A stretch of DNA of 64,000 bases, from positions 62,001-126,000 of the forward strand of contig JAQFVV010006626.1 in the NCBI GenBank assembly GCA_028023455.1, in the 5' to 3' direction. The translations under genes and the position numbers were made by a program. The stretch is from Epiperipatus broadwayi (Eukaryota > Onychophora > Udeonychophora > Euonychophora > Peripatidae). Under the pieces are notes generated by a model, which did not search any database, was not told where the DNA came from, and saw only the letters and a list, made by a program, of their open reading frames with translations. Position 1 is the first letter of the stretch. The number at the start of each line of letters is the position of its first letter. This document shows, one piece after another, positions 26,401 through 39,399 of the stretch.

Positions 26401-27465
26401 ACTTTTAAAATTAGCAATCCATGTAGATACAGTCAAAATATATTATATGTTACAAAAGAACTTTTAAAATAAATACAAAATTCTAAATTTATATCACTTT
26501 TCCAGCTACGGTGTTATCAGCTAAAAAAATATGTTACTTTCTCTTTCACTTTCACATTACTTCTCCTCCCGCTTCGTCTAATTCTTATATTTTGTCTGCT
26601 AATTTACCTCTGTTGATTGGTTAATGACTTTTTTAGCGTGAACAGATTTACACATTTAGTTTTATAACAGATTAGACTTTTAAAACAAGGAATTGATGAC
26701 GTCATGTCTCAAATATTATTTAGACTAGTATTTTTAACTTCAATTTTAGTTTCATCAAAATTATTTAAACTTTAAAAACAATTATTAAAACAATATTTAA
26801 TATTTTAACTTTTACTTTAATGATCGATGGCAATTATATCTAGTTTCAAATTCACAAACTTTATTATTATTTTAACAAGCGTGTGTGTGAAGGTATATAA
26901 TATACAGTCACGTGTTTACTAACTTTATCAAATGATTTTTTATTTACGTCTCGGTCTAAATTACCAAAACTGATATATTTTATAAAAATTTGGAAAATAA
27001 TTTTAAAATTGTAGAACTAAATATAACTCTCACCATCCTAAAGTTTATAATAAAATATACTCTAGTAATTTTGATTATTAAATACACTTATAACATTACA
27101 TCTAGCATTTATTTAATTTATTAGTTTTAAAATATTATACTCAAATTATTAATATGCTTTTAACTATTTATAGCTGTATTATTTTATATGGCCAGCTTTT
27201 ACAACCATAAGCAAGGATATAATTAAGCTTTATTTAACTGTTTTCTCTTAAAATAATCTATTACATTTTTATATACCAGGTATTTTCAGCTTTAAATTGT
27301 ACTATAAAATTTAATTATCCTATTATTATTTATATATCATACAAATATAACTTAAAATTTAAAATTTTTTAGTAATTGACCTTTCTACCTTATTATGACC
27401 TACAGATAAGGGCACAATATATATATATATATAAAGTTTTATAAATACCGTTTGCATCTAAGGTC

Positions 27466-27496
<31 letters not shown>

Positions 27497-27540
27497 GACT
27501 TATTTTGTGGGTTCATCCATGTTAAAAAAATTAAATATTG
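26400..27540. other. AT-rich DNA with small (TA) tracts
   Basis: No gene was recognised. Two GGNCACAATATATA-type tracts occur at 27412-27432 and 27463-27495. Confidence 0.4.
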
Positions 27541-28260
27541 ATATACACGTTTCGACTTGATCACACAAGTCATCCACTGGGTGATAAAAGGTAGAAAAAC
27601 GGTTGTAGAAGTGCTACATTCACTGACTTGGAAAAAAACCTTAAAGTTTCACCAATAGCAAAAATGTTACATTAAGAATGTTTTTTTTCTTAAAAAATCT
27701 TTTGAAATAGGAGAAAGTTTGCATGTATCATCTCACTTATTGACACAATCTGGTCTTTTAAGCATCTCAATGGCTTCACTAATTTTACATTGGTAGAGAT
27801 TATCACATCTGGATATGATCCTGGTACTAGAAAAATCAATTTTATGATCTGAATCTATAGTATGGAATGAGAGTGCTGATGATGATGGGTGTTGTTTAAC
27901 TGTATTAGTATGCTCATTTCTCCTAACACTGATGCAACAATTACTCATACCTATGAAAGAAGCTTTACAATTTTCACATGAGATTTGATAGACACCATGA
28001 TATTCAAGAGGGATTGAATCCTTAGGCTTGGTTGTTCAAAAAGATTATAATATGAAATCATATTTACTACTGGGGATGAGCTGAGCTTTAGTCTTTCTTT
28101 ATGAAGTATTATAACTTTATCTTTCCTATTGTATTGCCAAATCCATATAATATTAATATCACCCATGTTATGTATCATTTTTATAATGCTTGGGGCAATT
28201 GAAACTCTTAGGTTGTAAAAAAAGCATTGTAAAAGTAATAAAGAACATAGATGATATTAA
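27541..28260 (-). mobile_element. Decayed Penelope-like element, 3' part
   Basis: Read on the minus strand, the region encodes pieces of the post-polymerase linker and a GIY-YIG nuclease domain. The linker piece (SIAPSIIKMIHNMG) is near 28205-28165. Then, without stops, GVYQISCENCKASFIG (about 27995-27950), SVRRNEHTNTV, HTIDSDHKIDF and YQCKISEAIEM end at a stop near 27733. These match the C..C, R..EH, H.IDF and R..EA positions of PLE nuclease domains. The YIG motif reads FIG. Stops and frame changes upstream of 28000 show it is inactive. After the stop, a 6-bp hairpin followed by GAAAC lies at 27549-27571. No polymerase motifs remain. Confidence 0.75.
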
Positions 28261-28399
28261 TATTAAAGTTGTCTTTCTCCTAATCAATGTATATATTATG
28301 TTGCCTGCTTTAAAATAGATTGAGTGACAAGGCAACAGACTTTTTATGACTATATGATACACAATACTTATGTAAACACGATAACTGTAAATCACATTT

Positions 28400-30860
28400 A
28401 CTATTACTAAGTCCTTGACTTACCCTTAATACATATGTGTATTATCTTGCCTGCATTAAAGTAGATTCCAGTAAATAGACAATTGAATTCTCTAATTATG
28501 TCATAACATTTAGTTTATTGGTAGTAGTTTGCCATTTTTTTATATCACCATAACATGTTTATTTTGTATTTTCAGAGTTAAAATTGCATGTTTTAAAAAG
28601 TACTTCTGCATTATTAACCTTGTTTTGTTTTTTGTTTTTTTAAGATTACTTTGCGAACAATTGGCACACGCTTATTTGTTGTACTTAGACATTTGCGTAG
28701 CTATTTTTTAAACCAAAAGTTTCTCAACAAAAAGAAAAAAGATATTAAGTGGTATTTTTTTTAAAAAATGTCTTCAACGTTTTCGCAGCATGTCTGATGA
28801 ATATTAAGAAGGTTTCTGTATTCAGTAATTTGAGGAAATCCATTAATTAACAATTTAAAAAGCTTTTTATTTAAAAAAAAAATGTCGTTATGTTTAGTAA
28901 TTACATGATTTAAGTTCAACTTCTTTATTTAATTAGAAAAATTAAAATAAATTGGAAAAAAAATGTAGTACTTTAATCTATGGCTATAAAATAAGATGAA
29001 AGAATGAAGGTTAAAACAATAATAATTAAATATATTTTGAATTACGATAAATTAATTTATATGCAAACTTTATTTTTTTTAAAAATAAGTGAACTAATTT
29101 TTTGGCTTTCTCAAGCGATTTAATAATTTATACATGCCAATGATAAAAATATATATATATATGTTAAATTGCATTTTGCTGTTTAATATGTCTTCTTCAG
29201 AAATTAGAGTTAAATGACCGAATATATCCAAAAAATGTACTTTTTTTTAATATACTTCTAATTGATTTTTTATTTTTGTTTATATTATGTGTTTTATTGG
29301 TTTTGAAAGTGTATTATAATATTTTGCTGCTATCTTTTCCCTACAACTTTTATTGTCAGACAAATGTAAAATAAAGTTCGACAACAATGATGCGACTATA
29401 TGTATATATATCGAATTAGTCAAGGCGCATCATAAACTTAATTGAAAAAGTTTGTGATATTGCCTCCCAAAATTTGTTCAAATTATACAATTTTTATATA
29501 AGGATGTAAAAAAAAATAGTATTATTGCTGATAAAAATCAAAGATACTTAGAATAAAAATATTGGTAATAAACATGGAAGTCATCTAACTTCAGCATTTT
29601 TTCACCCTTGTTAAAAGTGTTTTTTTTTTTTTTTTTGATTTTTTTATAAGCCTTTTTTATAAAAGAAGACCAAATTGAAAAATTCATTTAATTTGAATTC
29701 AAAACAAAAATTTCAACTTTCTGGCTTGTTAATTAAAAATATTCTAAGATTATGTAATATTTGCCAATTCAAAAAATTGTGTACCCAATGCCTTAATGTT
29801 TTTACTTGATTTTGTAAATTATATTTCAAAACTTGATAGTGTGGATGAAATAAATAACTTTGTAATTTTTAGATAAAATGTAATAATTATATAACATAAC
29901 ACAAACGTTAATCTCCTGTTACTGTACTTATAACATTTTAAACTTAAATTATTCCAAATGTTAGTGTTATTAATTGTAGGTGAGTGTGTTTTTGAGTGAT
30001 GAAGCCAGATTTATATTTGGTTTCACCAGTTAAAAGAATGCTTGGCTACAGTTAACAAAATTAACATATGGTATAAAATTTTACTTAGCCAATGTTCAAA
30101 TCATTGAAGCAAAACAATTACAAACAGGATAGAGTAAAGGTGAATAATCTAAATATTAAATTAACTACTTGAATATTTCCTGATAATTTACCAATTTTAT
30201 TATAATATTAAGACCCTGAAAGATTTTTTTTTTGTCAGACTCTAAAAATATAATGGCAAGGTTGTAAGACTAAATAAGATTTTCAAAATCTTGATGACCA
30301 GACTTTTTTAAAAGTCTTTTATGATAAACTTAAATATAGAGTTTGTATGAAAGAAAGATTAAATTTAAATCATAAAGATTATTTCAAATACATTCTAAAA
30401 TAGTTTTTTTAGTGATTGCTTTCATTTTCAACATATAACTAAACATAAAGTATAACCGTATAATCAATAAAGCAACTGATGTCAATCAGATCAATTATTT
30501 ACCACTGTAGAAATTTAAAAAATAGCAGATGTCCAATAAATAGGCTGAATTCTTCACACATTATATAGCAGATTTATTTTGTAATATTGCATGAAAAAGA
30601 TCTAATAATGATTTAAAAATATATAACTGGGAATTAATAATAAAACTTGGATAAAAGAATAAAAATCTTAAATGTGTTTAAAAATATCTTGGTATTGGTA
30701 GAAAACTCATTTCTCCAATAAGAAGAAAAAGATAGAACTGTGAGTAAAAAAAGATGACATCAAAAAATATGTGAAAAGATCTATCAAAATTTATATAGCA
30801 ATTAAGAACAAAAAAGAGTTTACCTAACACTAACTACATTTTCTGAACTTCCAAGGAATT
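28400..30860. other. AT-rich DNA
   Basis: No gene was recognised. There are poly-T runs at about 29622-29636 and low-complexity AT sequence throughout. Confidence 0.45.
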
Positions 30861-30861
30861 T

Positions 30862-31312
30862 TAATGAAACCACTAAACATCACATGATCACTATCTCATA
30901 CTAGCACATAATTGTTATTAAACAATTCAAAACAAAGCAAAACTCTCCATACAGTAGTGCCTTCTTGAGCCAACAAGAGCAATCAATGGATGCCAGAAGG
31001 CTTGTGCATAAAATTTCTATCTAGTGCCTAGTCATCCAATATCCCCAGACAAGTTTCTGGCTTGTGTCCTTCATCAGTGAGGAGACTTGGATCTGAGAGC
31101 ACTGCACCTAGATCTTAGGATATAATGCAACTCTCTAGCAGCCACCTTTTAAATCTACTTAACTACAAAACAGTCTGGGGATATTGGATGAATAGGCACT
31201 AGATAGGGATTTTATGCACAAGCCTTCTGGCATCCATTGATTGCTCTTGTTGGCACAAGATGGCACTACTGTATGGAGAGTTTTGTTTTGTTTTGAATTT
31301 AAATGAAGTAAG
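30862..31312. mobile_element. Foldback-family inverted dimer
   Basis: The left arm (minus orientation, about 30873-31174) is a near-complete unit including GTTTC at 31053-31057 and TCATCAG at 31071-31077. It joins a plus-oriented arm (about 31172-31299) starting just after the GAAAC position. The arms share CAATGGATGCCAGAAGGCTT, TGCACAAGCC and CACTACTGTATGGAGAG. The flanks GAATTTTAATGAA (about 30857-30869) and GAATTTAAATGAA (about 31296-31308) look like a 13-bp TSD with one mismatch. Confidence 0.75.
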
Positions 31313-32327
31313 ATATGCAATTAAACCTATGTACAATAAAATAGCTTCAAGAAATGGAGGAATTACCATCAATTTCTTAAAAAATCAGATGAAAAATAGA
31401 AAAAATTGTTGGCAAAGTTATATACCAAATGCCTTAATGATAAAAAACAGTAGAAGACTATTGGAAGAATGCAGTAATAATATTAACATTTAAAAATAGT
31501 GATAATCAAGATAATAGAAATTAAAGAGCTATCATTCTTTTATTAATTCTATATAAAATTTTATTCAAAATAATTGCAACTCATAGACAGTGAACTTTGA
31601 AATTTAACCAATGAAAAGATGAAGATGGATTTAAATGTGGTTTTAGTACTATGGATCATATCCAATTTTTGACCAAAGTTATAAAAAGGATCAATGAGTA
31701 TGAGTTGCTATTATACTTTGGATAAGTGGATTATAAAAAAGCAATTGATTTTTAAAAGCATTCTTATGGTGATTCACAGTATGGTATGAGGAATTTTCTA
31801 CTATGATTAAACTATCTAGATCATAACAGAAATAGACTCAGAATAGTTTGATATTCCAAAGAATATTTATTGAATACAATTGCAATATATATATATACTA
31901 CATAAAAATATTATGAGAAGAATTATGAGAAGAGTGTTCAATTAGTATATTCATATCACCAAAACTTTTTACAACAATTTTACTAAAAATATTTTACCAA
32001 TTAAATAGAAAAACCAAGGAAGTAAAAGTAAATGCAAATTATTTAGGACACTAGATTTTGCAGATGAGATGCCTGTTTTTGCAAATAATGCTTTACATCT
32101 TTTGGAAATGTTGCAAGAATTATCAAATGAAATAAAAATAAATAGTAGAATCAAAAATAAATGCTAAAAAAACATAAGTAAAGTTTGATAAATTTTCTCA
32201 GAAAAGGAATATAAAGATTGGTACACGTTGCATATAACTTGGTCAGATCATTAATATAGCTTGAAACATAATTGATAATATTAAGCATAGAATTAAACTT
32301 GTATGTAATGTTTTTGGTAGAAATAAC

Positions 32328-32369
<42 letters not shown>

Positions 32370-32878
32370 GGATATATATATATATATATATATTCCAAAG
32401 TAAACATAATATATACTTATGTATTTGAAAGGATAGTTTTTAATAAATGTGTTTTACCAGTTTTTGCTTATGGATCTGAGACTTGGATACTTAACAGAAG
32501 AACAACATAGGGAGTTCTACCCACTTAACAAAATATGGACATGTATGCAGAAGTGACTGGAAGGGATTAAAAATGAACTACATGGGTGAAAAAATAAACA
32601 AGTGTTAGACTGATGTCATTGATAGAATGAAAACTTTGAAGTTGGGCTGAACAAATTGCTAGAAAAAAGAATAATATACATAGTTATAATCTTAAATTAA
32701 ATTTTAAGAGATTATAAAAGACATAGAAAAAGACCACACATAAGAGGGATGGATGAATTAAGCAATTGTCCTAAATTGATATGGAGAAGAAAGTAGAAAT
32801 CAGATAAAGTGAATTAAACATGGTGAGGCTCGCATCTTGTAATGGATTGATAATAATTAAAATTGATGATGATGATTG
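31310..32878 (+). mobile_element. RTE-like LINE, decayed reverse transcriptase and 3' end
   Basis: Frame-broken remains of a LINE protein. Seen in order: an NRN-stop-RAIILLLILYKILFKII segment near 31520-31570; DGFKCGFSTMDHIQFLTKV near 31628-31682, matching the GF..G.ST.DHI..L polymerase segment; VDYKKAID near 31730, the motif A region with the catalytic Asp; SPKLFTTILL near 31958; LDFADEMPVFANNALHLLEM near 32050-32110, matching motif C with FADE for FADD; then LPVFAYGSETWILNR near 32456-32500 and the post-polymerase region to about 32820. It ends in a short GATGATGATGAT tail near 32866-32878. A (TA) palindrome at 32330-32391 interrupts it. Many stops make it a dead copy, longer than the 4.0 kb one. 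Confidence 0.75.
32326..32393. repeat. (TA)n palindrome inside the LINE
   Basis: CTAATATTATA, then a TA tract, then TATAATATTAG is a perfect palindrome; a second TA tract follows at 32371-32391. It expanded within the dead LINE. Confidence 0.85.
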
Positions 32879-32879
32879 T

Positions 32880-33445
32880 AGATCAGGAAATGTTTTTTTT
32901 ATATTCATAATCAAACTCATCACTATCATTTTCTTTTTTGTAATTAACTCTCATTTTGTCTTGGACTGGTCGACTTTTAGTTTAAGTAAGTATAACAAAT
33001 ACTATTATGATTACTATTTTATGTGGTTTCAATTAAGTAGATTAATTTTAATTGGTAGTTTCCTAGTTCTCTTTAATCTAGATTATAAGAACAATTCCAT
33101 AATATTTGAATATTTATATATATATATATATTTTCTACATGAGGAGAAAAACCACAATAAAAGAAAAATTAAGAAGGCAATTTTGATAAATAGAATATGC
33201 CTAATTAATAGGCAATCTTGATATATGATATAATGATATTTACTTCTGCTAAATTTGAATTTAATTGTTTTCAGAAAAAAAGTTCAAAAAATAATTGAAA
33301 GTAGTTTTATGATTTATTATAATTATTTATAAAATATATTCCTGTTATAATTCATTATTTTTATTACAATTATATATATATAAACAGTCACAATTACTCA
33401 TAAACAGATTCCTTTTAACATTTCAAGCCGAGAACTTATTTTTAT
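32880..33445. other. AT-rich DNA
   Basis: A 133-codon open stretch at 32820-33221 starts in the LINE tail and runs through AT-rich sequence. Its composition is low-complexity and I do not consider it a gene. Confidence 0.4.
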
Positions 33446-33454
33446 CAGAAAATT

Positions 33455-33785
33455 ATATGCAGGATTCGAACTCAGTCTTTCACACGACCCACCACTCTCA
33501 GTGTCATATCATATTGCTGACCCACCTGATTACACACATGTTGAAAAGATAAATAATCACCAATATACGTATTTCATGCTAAACCAGTAAATCAGTTGGT
33601 CTAGATTACTATCCTCACATATATAAATAATCAGTACTCAGCTTTATATTAAGATAGCCAATCTTTATATTTTAATGGACAGGCTTCAAACTATTCCAAC
33701 TCACAACTCTTTAGCCTTCCATTTCATTGAAAATCTGATGATGGAATGTTCAAAGCCCTTGTTAGTGCAAGGTTGTCATCCTAAC
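33455..33785 (-). repeat. SINE-like unit with Pol III-type boxes
   Basis: In minus orientation the unit ends with a GAGTTCGAATCCTGCA stretch (B-box-like GTTCGAATCC) preceded by a GACACTGAGAGTGG A-box-like stretch about 30 bp before. The rest (CACCTGATTACACACATGTT, ATAAATAATCACCAATATA) is shared with the two units at 33.9 and 34.3 kb. Its central part (ACTATTCCAACTCACAAC, TTCCATTTCATTGAAAATC) is also shared. Confidence 0.65.
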
Positions 33786-33899
33786 CATGTTGATATATTA
33801 GTCATTATGACCCCTCATGTACAGGAGAATAATCCATTTATACATACATACACGAGGAATGAGCAGACCTTTTACACTATTTATATAAATTATTACATT

Positions 33900-34115
33900 G
33901 TACAGGCTTAAACCTGCATTTATATATGTAATATATGCAGGGTTCGAACTCAGATTTTTACACAAACCACCACTCTCAGTGCCATCTCATATTGCTGACC
34001 CACCTGATCACACACATGTTGAAAAGATAAATAATCACCAATATATGTATTTCATGCTAAAACAGCAATCATCACTTGGTCTAGATTACTATCCTCATAC
34101 ATATATACATAATCA

Positions 34116-34154
<39 letters not shown>

Positions 34155-34447
34155 CAGTACTCAGCTTTATATTAAGATAGCCAATCTTCATACTTTAATG
34201 GAAAGGCTTCAAACTATTCCAGCTCACAACTCTTTAGCCTTCCATTTCATTGAAAATCTGATGATGGAACATTCAAAGCTTGGTTTAGCATGAAATATGT
34301 ATATTGGTGATTATTTATCTTTTCAACATGTGTGCGATCAGGTGGGTCAGCAATATGAGATGGCACTGAGAGTGGTGGGTCATGTGAAAGTCTGAGTTCG
34401 AACCCTGCATATATTACATATATAAATGCAGGTTTAAGCCTGCACTG
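33900..34447. mobile_element. Inverted SINE-like pair with ~165-bp arms
   Basis: The left arm 33901-34066 is the reverse complement of about 34281-34447 at roughly 95% identity. Blocks include GCTTAAACCTGCATTTATAT, GCAGGGTTCGAACTCAG, CCACCACTCTCAGTGCCATC and TTGAAAAGATAAATAATCAC. The centre holds a (TA)n tract (34117-34152) and the AACTATTCCAGCTCACAAC block. B-box-like GTTCGAACCC lies near each outer end. No clear TSD was seen. Confidence 0.75.
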
Positions 34448-34743
34448 TGTATTAATCAGAAAATAATGTAAAATGATTTCTTTCACAATTAAACTTATAA
34501 AATAAAAAATTGTTATACATTGATCATTTTTTAAAGAAGAGTTTAATCAATCAACTGCTGATCTATTGTGATAAATATTTTAATTTTTTTTTAATTATTT
34601 AATCAAATAATTTGGATTTTATGAGAGCATTATTTCAAACTATTTTAAAAATGAGTAAAGATATTACACTCATCACTTTATTATTTCAACTTTATATATG
34701 TACTGGTTATTAGCAAAATAATTAGAAAAGAATAAGATAGAGC

Positions 34744-34774
34744 TCTGATGAAGACTGCTGGACAGTCGAAACTG
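34744..34774 (+). other. PLE-type hairpin motif (orphan)
   Basis: CTGATGA (34745-34751), then A, then a GACT/AGTC 4-bp stem, then GAAAC. It is like the motif downstream of PLE reading frames in this window, but no PLE reading frame is visible here. The extra A before the stem departs from the canonical hammerhead spacing. Confidence 0.45.
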
Positions 34775-34799
34775 TAAGAAAAATAAAGGGGATTTTAAG

Positions 34800-35260
34800 A
34801 AAAAATGTTGCATTGAAGTGTATATGGAAAAAGTGTTATAAGTAATATATATGAATAATGGAATAAAACATTAAAATATGTATCAGAGTTTTCAAGTAAA
34901 TTTTCTATTTTAAAGTAAAATGTATAAATTTAGTCCATGATTCTACATATCCACACAACTCTATTGCACATACTTAGTCACTTGTAAATGAATATAGCTT
35001 TTCTAATTATCTCCCTCCCCCCATGAGAGAGACAGGTAAGCTGCTGCAGAAATGAGTTTTGTAATGAGTATATAAGCCAATCGATAACACACTAATATAT
35101 ACACATTTAATACATTGGTAGTTTAATTTTCAGATGGCGTATCAAATGTTTTCAACAGAAAACTTTTCCTTCTGAAATATATGAACACTACATCTAGTTA
35201 TATCATTTTGATATACTTTATTCATTGCCATATCTTATGGAAACAATCAACATTGCAACT
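34800..35260. other. AT-rich DNA
   Basis: No feature was recognised. Confidence 0.4.
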
Positions 35261-35264
35261 CTTC

Positions 35265-36860
35265 AGAATGTTTTGAAATAATCTTTATGTTTTAAATAAG
35301 GTCTATCTCTCAAACAATAACCATTTTCAAGTTCACTATAAAACAGTCTTTTAGGAAATCTTACATTGTTCATCCACTTTATGTATCAATTCCAATAAGG
35401 ATGTGATATTATAAAAGGGAATTTTATAACATCCAGAAAAATAAGAAACATTGATTGGTATTATGGTCTTTGATAATATATTTTTAGAATTTTATAAAGC
35501 ATTCTTAAACAGAACTTGTTTAATGGCTTTACCTTGTATCAACATTATTTCTAAATCTCACTTCTATACAAAATTAGGTAAAATAACAGCTCTGAGTACA
35601 TCTAACTTTATTACATTAGTAATTTTCCTCTCCTGAAATACTTTTTCTTTCAACTTGTTAAAAGCAGCAGTAGATTAATTACTATCTGTGCTCAGTCTCA
35701 ACATTAAGTTCGCCCTTTTACTTATAGAACTACTGATTTATATTTTCCAGTTTATAACTATCCAAAATAAATGTTGTCAGGATTTTTCTTTCATCATTAG
35801 CTGGTATAGAAACTGATTTTTGGATAATAATTATTAAACCAAAGGCTTTTCATGTTGGATTCAAAACATTAAGAACATTCTGTAAATTGTATTTTGAACT
35901 GAAAAATAAAACAATCATCATCATACTTCTTGTTTTCACTTTTAATCAGTCAAATTAAAATTTTCACCATCTAACCTGTATATATCTAGTATTTATATAT
36001 TGAACGATTTCCACCATCTAATATTAAATATTGAATGTGTTTAGAAAAATTAACTTTATTTAAATTTTCCAAATACATTCAACTATAATCTGTGTGCTAT
36101 TACTAATAGTTGAACTATAATTTGAAAATTTAAATAAAGTTTAATTTTTTAAAGACATTCAATACTTAATATTAAATGATGTAAATAGTCCAATATATAA
36201 ACACAACTAAAATACATCACAAACCTTTAAGAAAATGTTGCATGTATCTTGATCCTTATTTGATTAACCCACCTATAAGTAATTACAAAGACCACTGACA
36301 TGAAAGTTTCTAGCAATGTTGGAGCACATACATGTATTTGTTTAATGCCACATTTTATTTCACATGCCTCAGATTTTCCACCTACAGGTATAACACTTTT
36401 TATTCTATCAAGTAGATTCTGTATAATATGAATAGACTTTAACATCAAACTATTCCATAGTCTATTTGATTAATTGAGTCAAATATCAAGGACAAATACA
36501 TAAAAGTGATATATAAACCATGCTTTTGTTGCCAATACTATTTACATTTGCCTAGCAACAAGAACAATGTACATAATTCTTTTTGATTTTATAAAACCAC
36601 AATGTGTCTCTATCACTCATTCATCTGTAATTACATGTAACTTATTTAATAAAATTTATAAAATAAGCCATTGTTATAGTGAATAATAATAATATTCCAT
36701 AATAATTTCTGGAATCTTGTTTATTCCATTTATTTTTAAAAATTGGAACAATAGAAGCAACCATAAGATCAGATGACACAATTTTATAGGTCTGTTTATC
36801 CTAAAAAAATTCAATATTTTTAAAGTTAACATATCATCACTAAATTTATATTGTGGTATG
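35265..36860 (-). mobile_element. Decayed LINE (different family), reverse transcriptase region
   Basis: Minus-strand pieces across frames: IVPIFKNKWNKQDSRNYYGI near 36765-36705 (pre-polymerase segment); a CGF.K.K..MYIVLVARQM-like segment near 36600-36545; a decayed motif A region near 36490; GGKSEACEIKCGIKQIHVCA, then PTLLETFMSVVF near 36385-36290 (motif B, GVKQGCVLAPTLF type); then SIPANDERKI and ILDSYKLENI near 35820-35740, and AVILPNF near 35600 (post-polymerase, AVVLPTLLYGCETW type). The catalytic motif C is not recognisable. A foldback (35991-36202) is inserted between motif B and the thumb. The family differs from the RTE-like copies and from the 57-60 kb LINE. Confidence 0.65.
35991..36202. 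repeat. Foldback insertion nested in the LINE
   Basis: Arms of about 100 bp (35991-36093 and 36107-36202) at about 80% identity, with shared blocks CTAATATTAAATATTGAATG and ACTTTATTTAAATTTTC. It interrupts the LINE remnant, so it is younger than the LINE. Confidence 0.7.
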
Positions 36861-36971
36861 GCACTATAATAAAGTTTATAAATATTGTTTTAGTTGTAAA
36901 GGTTAAAAATGAGTATTAATGATTTATATTAAGAAAAAGGTTAATTTTATTGATTTCTATTCAAACATATA

Positions 36972-37948
36972 TACACCTGGGTCTTATTTTATGCGACAGA
37001 TTGGTTCCTCAGAAAACATGCGCAAACGAAATCGTGCAAAAATAGACGTAACTTACCTTGAAAAAGGGGGGATATGGACTGTGATTTTTCAAAAATCATG
37101 TAAAAGCAAAGCACCAATGTAAAATTACTTTAAAATTCATGCAAAAAAAAAGAAGGAAATAAAATATGACTAATAAAAAATTTCAAATTTGAAAAAAATT
37201 GATACAAGACAAACTTTTTTTAACTATAATATTTAATTTTATTCAAAATAATATATTTTTATGAATAATTTACAGTAATTTATATTTTTTTATACACGTT
37301 TTAATTATTATCACTATTTTCCAGTAAACAAGTTTGTTTGCAAACTGATAAAAAAATCAGATTCTTCACAAGATGAAATACAACTAGCGCCAACATCACT
37401 CTCATGTTCTGTTAATTAATGGTTTTCTCGTGACAACATAATTAGTAATTAATCTAACAACTAAAAATTAAATTCTTATTTTTGTCTTTAATTTTCAATT
37501 TTAATTGTGCCCACTGCTATTACTCACTTTTTAAAAATAAACTTGTGGACACTAAATGATTAATAATTGATTACGTTCTTTTTTAAAAAGCAAAAACAGA
37601 ATGTGATTTAAAATGCAAAATTAACACGCACAATGTTTGAACAAATTTACATTATAATCTTGTAAAATTTAATGTGTGTATACATAAAATGTGGAAATCA
37701 TGATTTTAATTTCATTATTGCATAAAATCTTACTATTATAAAGCACTGAAAATATTGAAATTGCTAACATGAAAGTCGAATTCCAATAGTAATGTGCTAT
37801 TACAGTACTTTCAATATAATGTTAAGTGCGCAAAATTTATTATTTAAAGTAATAGTGTATTATCGGAGCTCAACTTCCGGTGAAACCTGAATCGCATAAC
37901 TTCAAAATCATGTTAAATAAGTCCACATAAAAAAAGACCCAGGTGTAT
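36972..37948. mobile_element. Non-autonomous DNA transposon candidate (TIR element)
   Basis: TACACCTGGGTCTTATTTTA at the left end is inverted at the right end (37930-37948), and the match extends imperfectly to about 26 bp. Flanking dinucleotides are TA on both sides, which fits a Tc1/mariner-type target, but the AT-rich flanks make this weak. The left subterminal part has a 67-codon open frame with no recognised product; no transposase was seen. The right part (37735-37900) shares blocks with 62.8 and 63.2 kb. Confidence 0.55.
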
Positions 37949-37959
37949 ATGAATATAAT

Positions 37960-38460
37960 TTTAAAATTCCTTTTTAATCTTAATTAAATATTTAAAAACT
38001 AATATGATTATAGAGTTGATGGCTGAAAAGTATGTTATAACATTAAAAATGTCCACTGTGACATCATTAATTTTATTTACTCCTTTTTATTCATCTTATT
38101 TTGAATTTATATTTTATTCATAAATGTGTCATTTATAATTTAAATCAATTGAAAAAATGCATAATCCTATCCTCAACAATGCATTTAATAAAATCATATT
38201 TAAATAAATTAAATATTTATAAATTAATAAATGGTTTTTCAACATTGTAATCATATTCATGACATCATACAATCAATGAGTCGTTAAATATTAAACAATT
38301 TTTATCTACTAGTTTAATTGTTAAACTTTTTTTTTAAAGAAAAAATATCAAAGTAAAATACTAACATCATAAACCTTTAGTCAATAAATCTATAATAAGA
38401 TATACAATAATTAATAATATAGTATTTTATAAACATATAAAAGATTGACTCTTACTACAT
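37960..38460. other. AT-rich DNA
   Basis: No feature was recognised. Confidence 0.45.
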
Positions 38461-39255
<795 letters not shown>

Positions 39256-39335
39256 GTTTATATGTTAATAGTAGTTTGCCTTTCATAATATATATATATA
39301 TATATATATGAAAGGCAAACTACTATTAACATATA

Positions 39336-39338
<3 letters not shown>
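39256..39338. repeat. Perfect palindrome with a TA centre
   Basis: The segment 39256-39287 is the exact reverse complement of 39307-39338, and the TA centre makes the whole 83 bp a palindrome. A longer TA tract follows at 39340-39386. Confidence 0.85.
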
Positions 39339-39388
<50 letters not shown>

Positions 39389-39399
39389 AAACTACCCCA

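Noticed and set aside
32820-33221. 133-residue plus-strand gene
   Set aside because: The frame starts in a LINE tail and runs through low-complexity AT-rich DNA, including a TA tract, with no domain.
35451-35636. Plus-strand frame of 61 residues
   Set aside because: Antisense to the decayed LINE thumb region.
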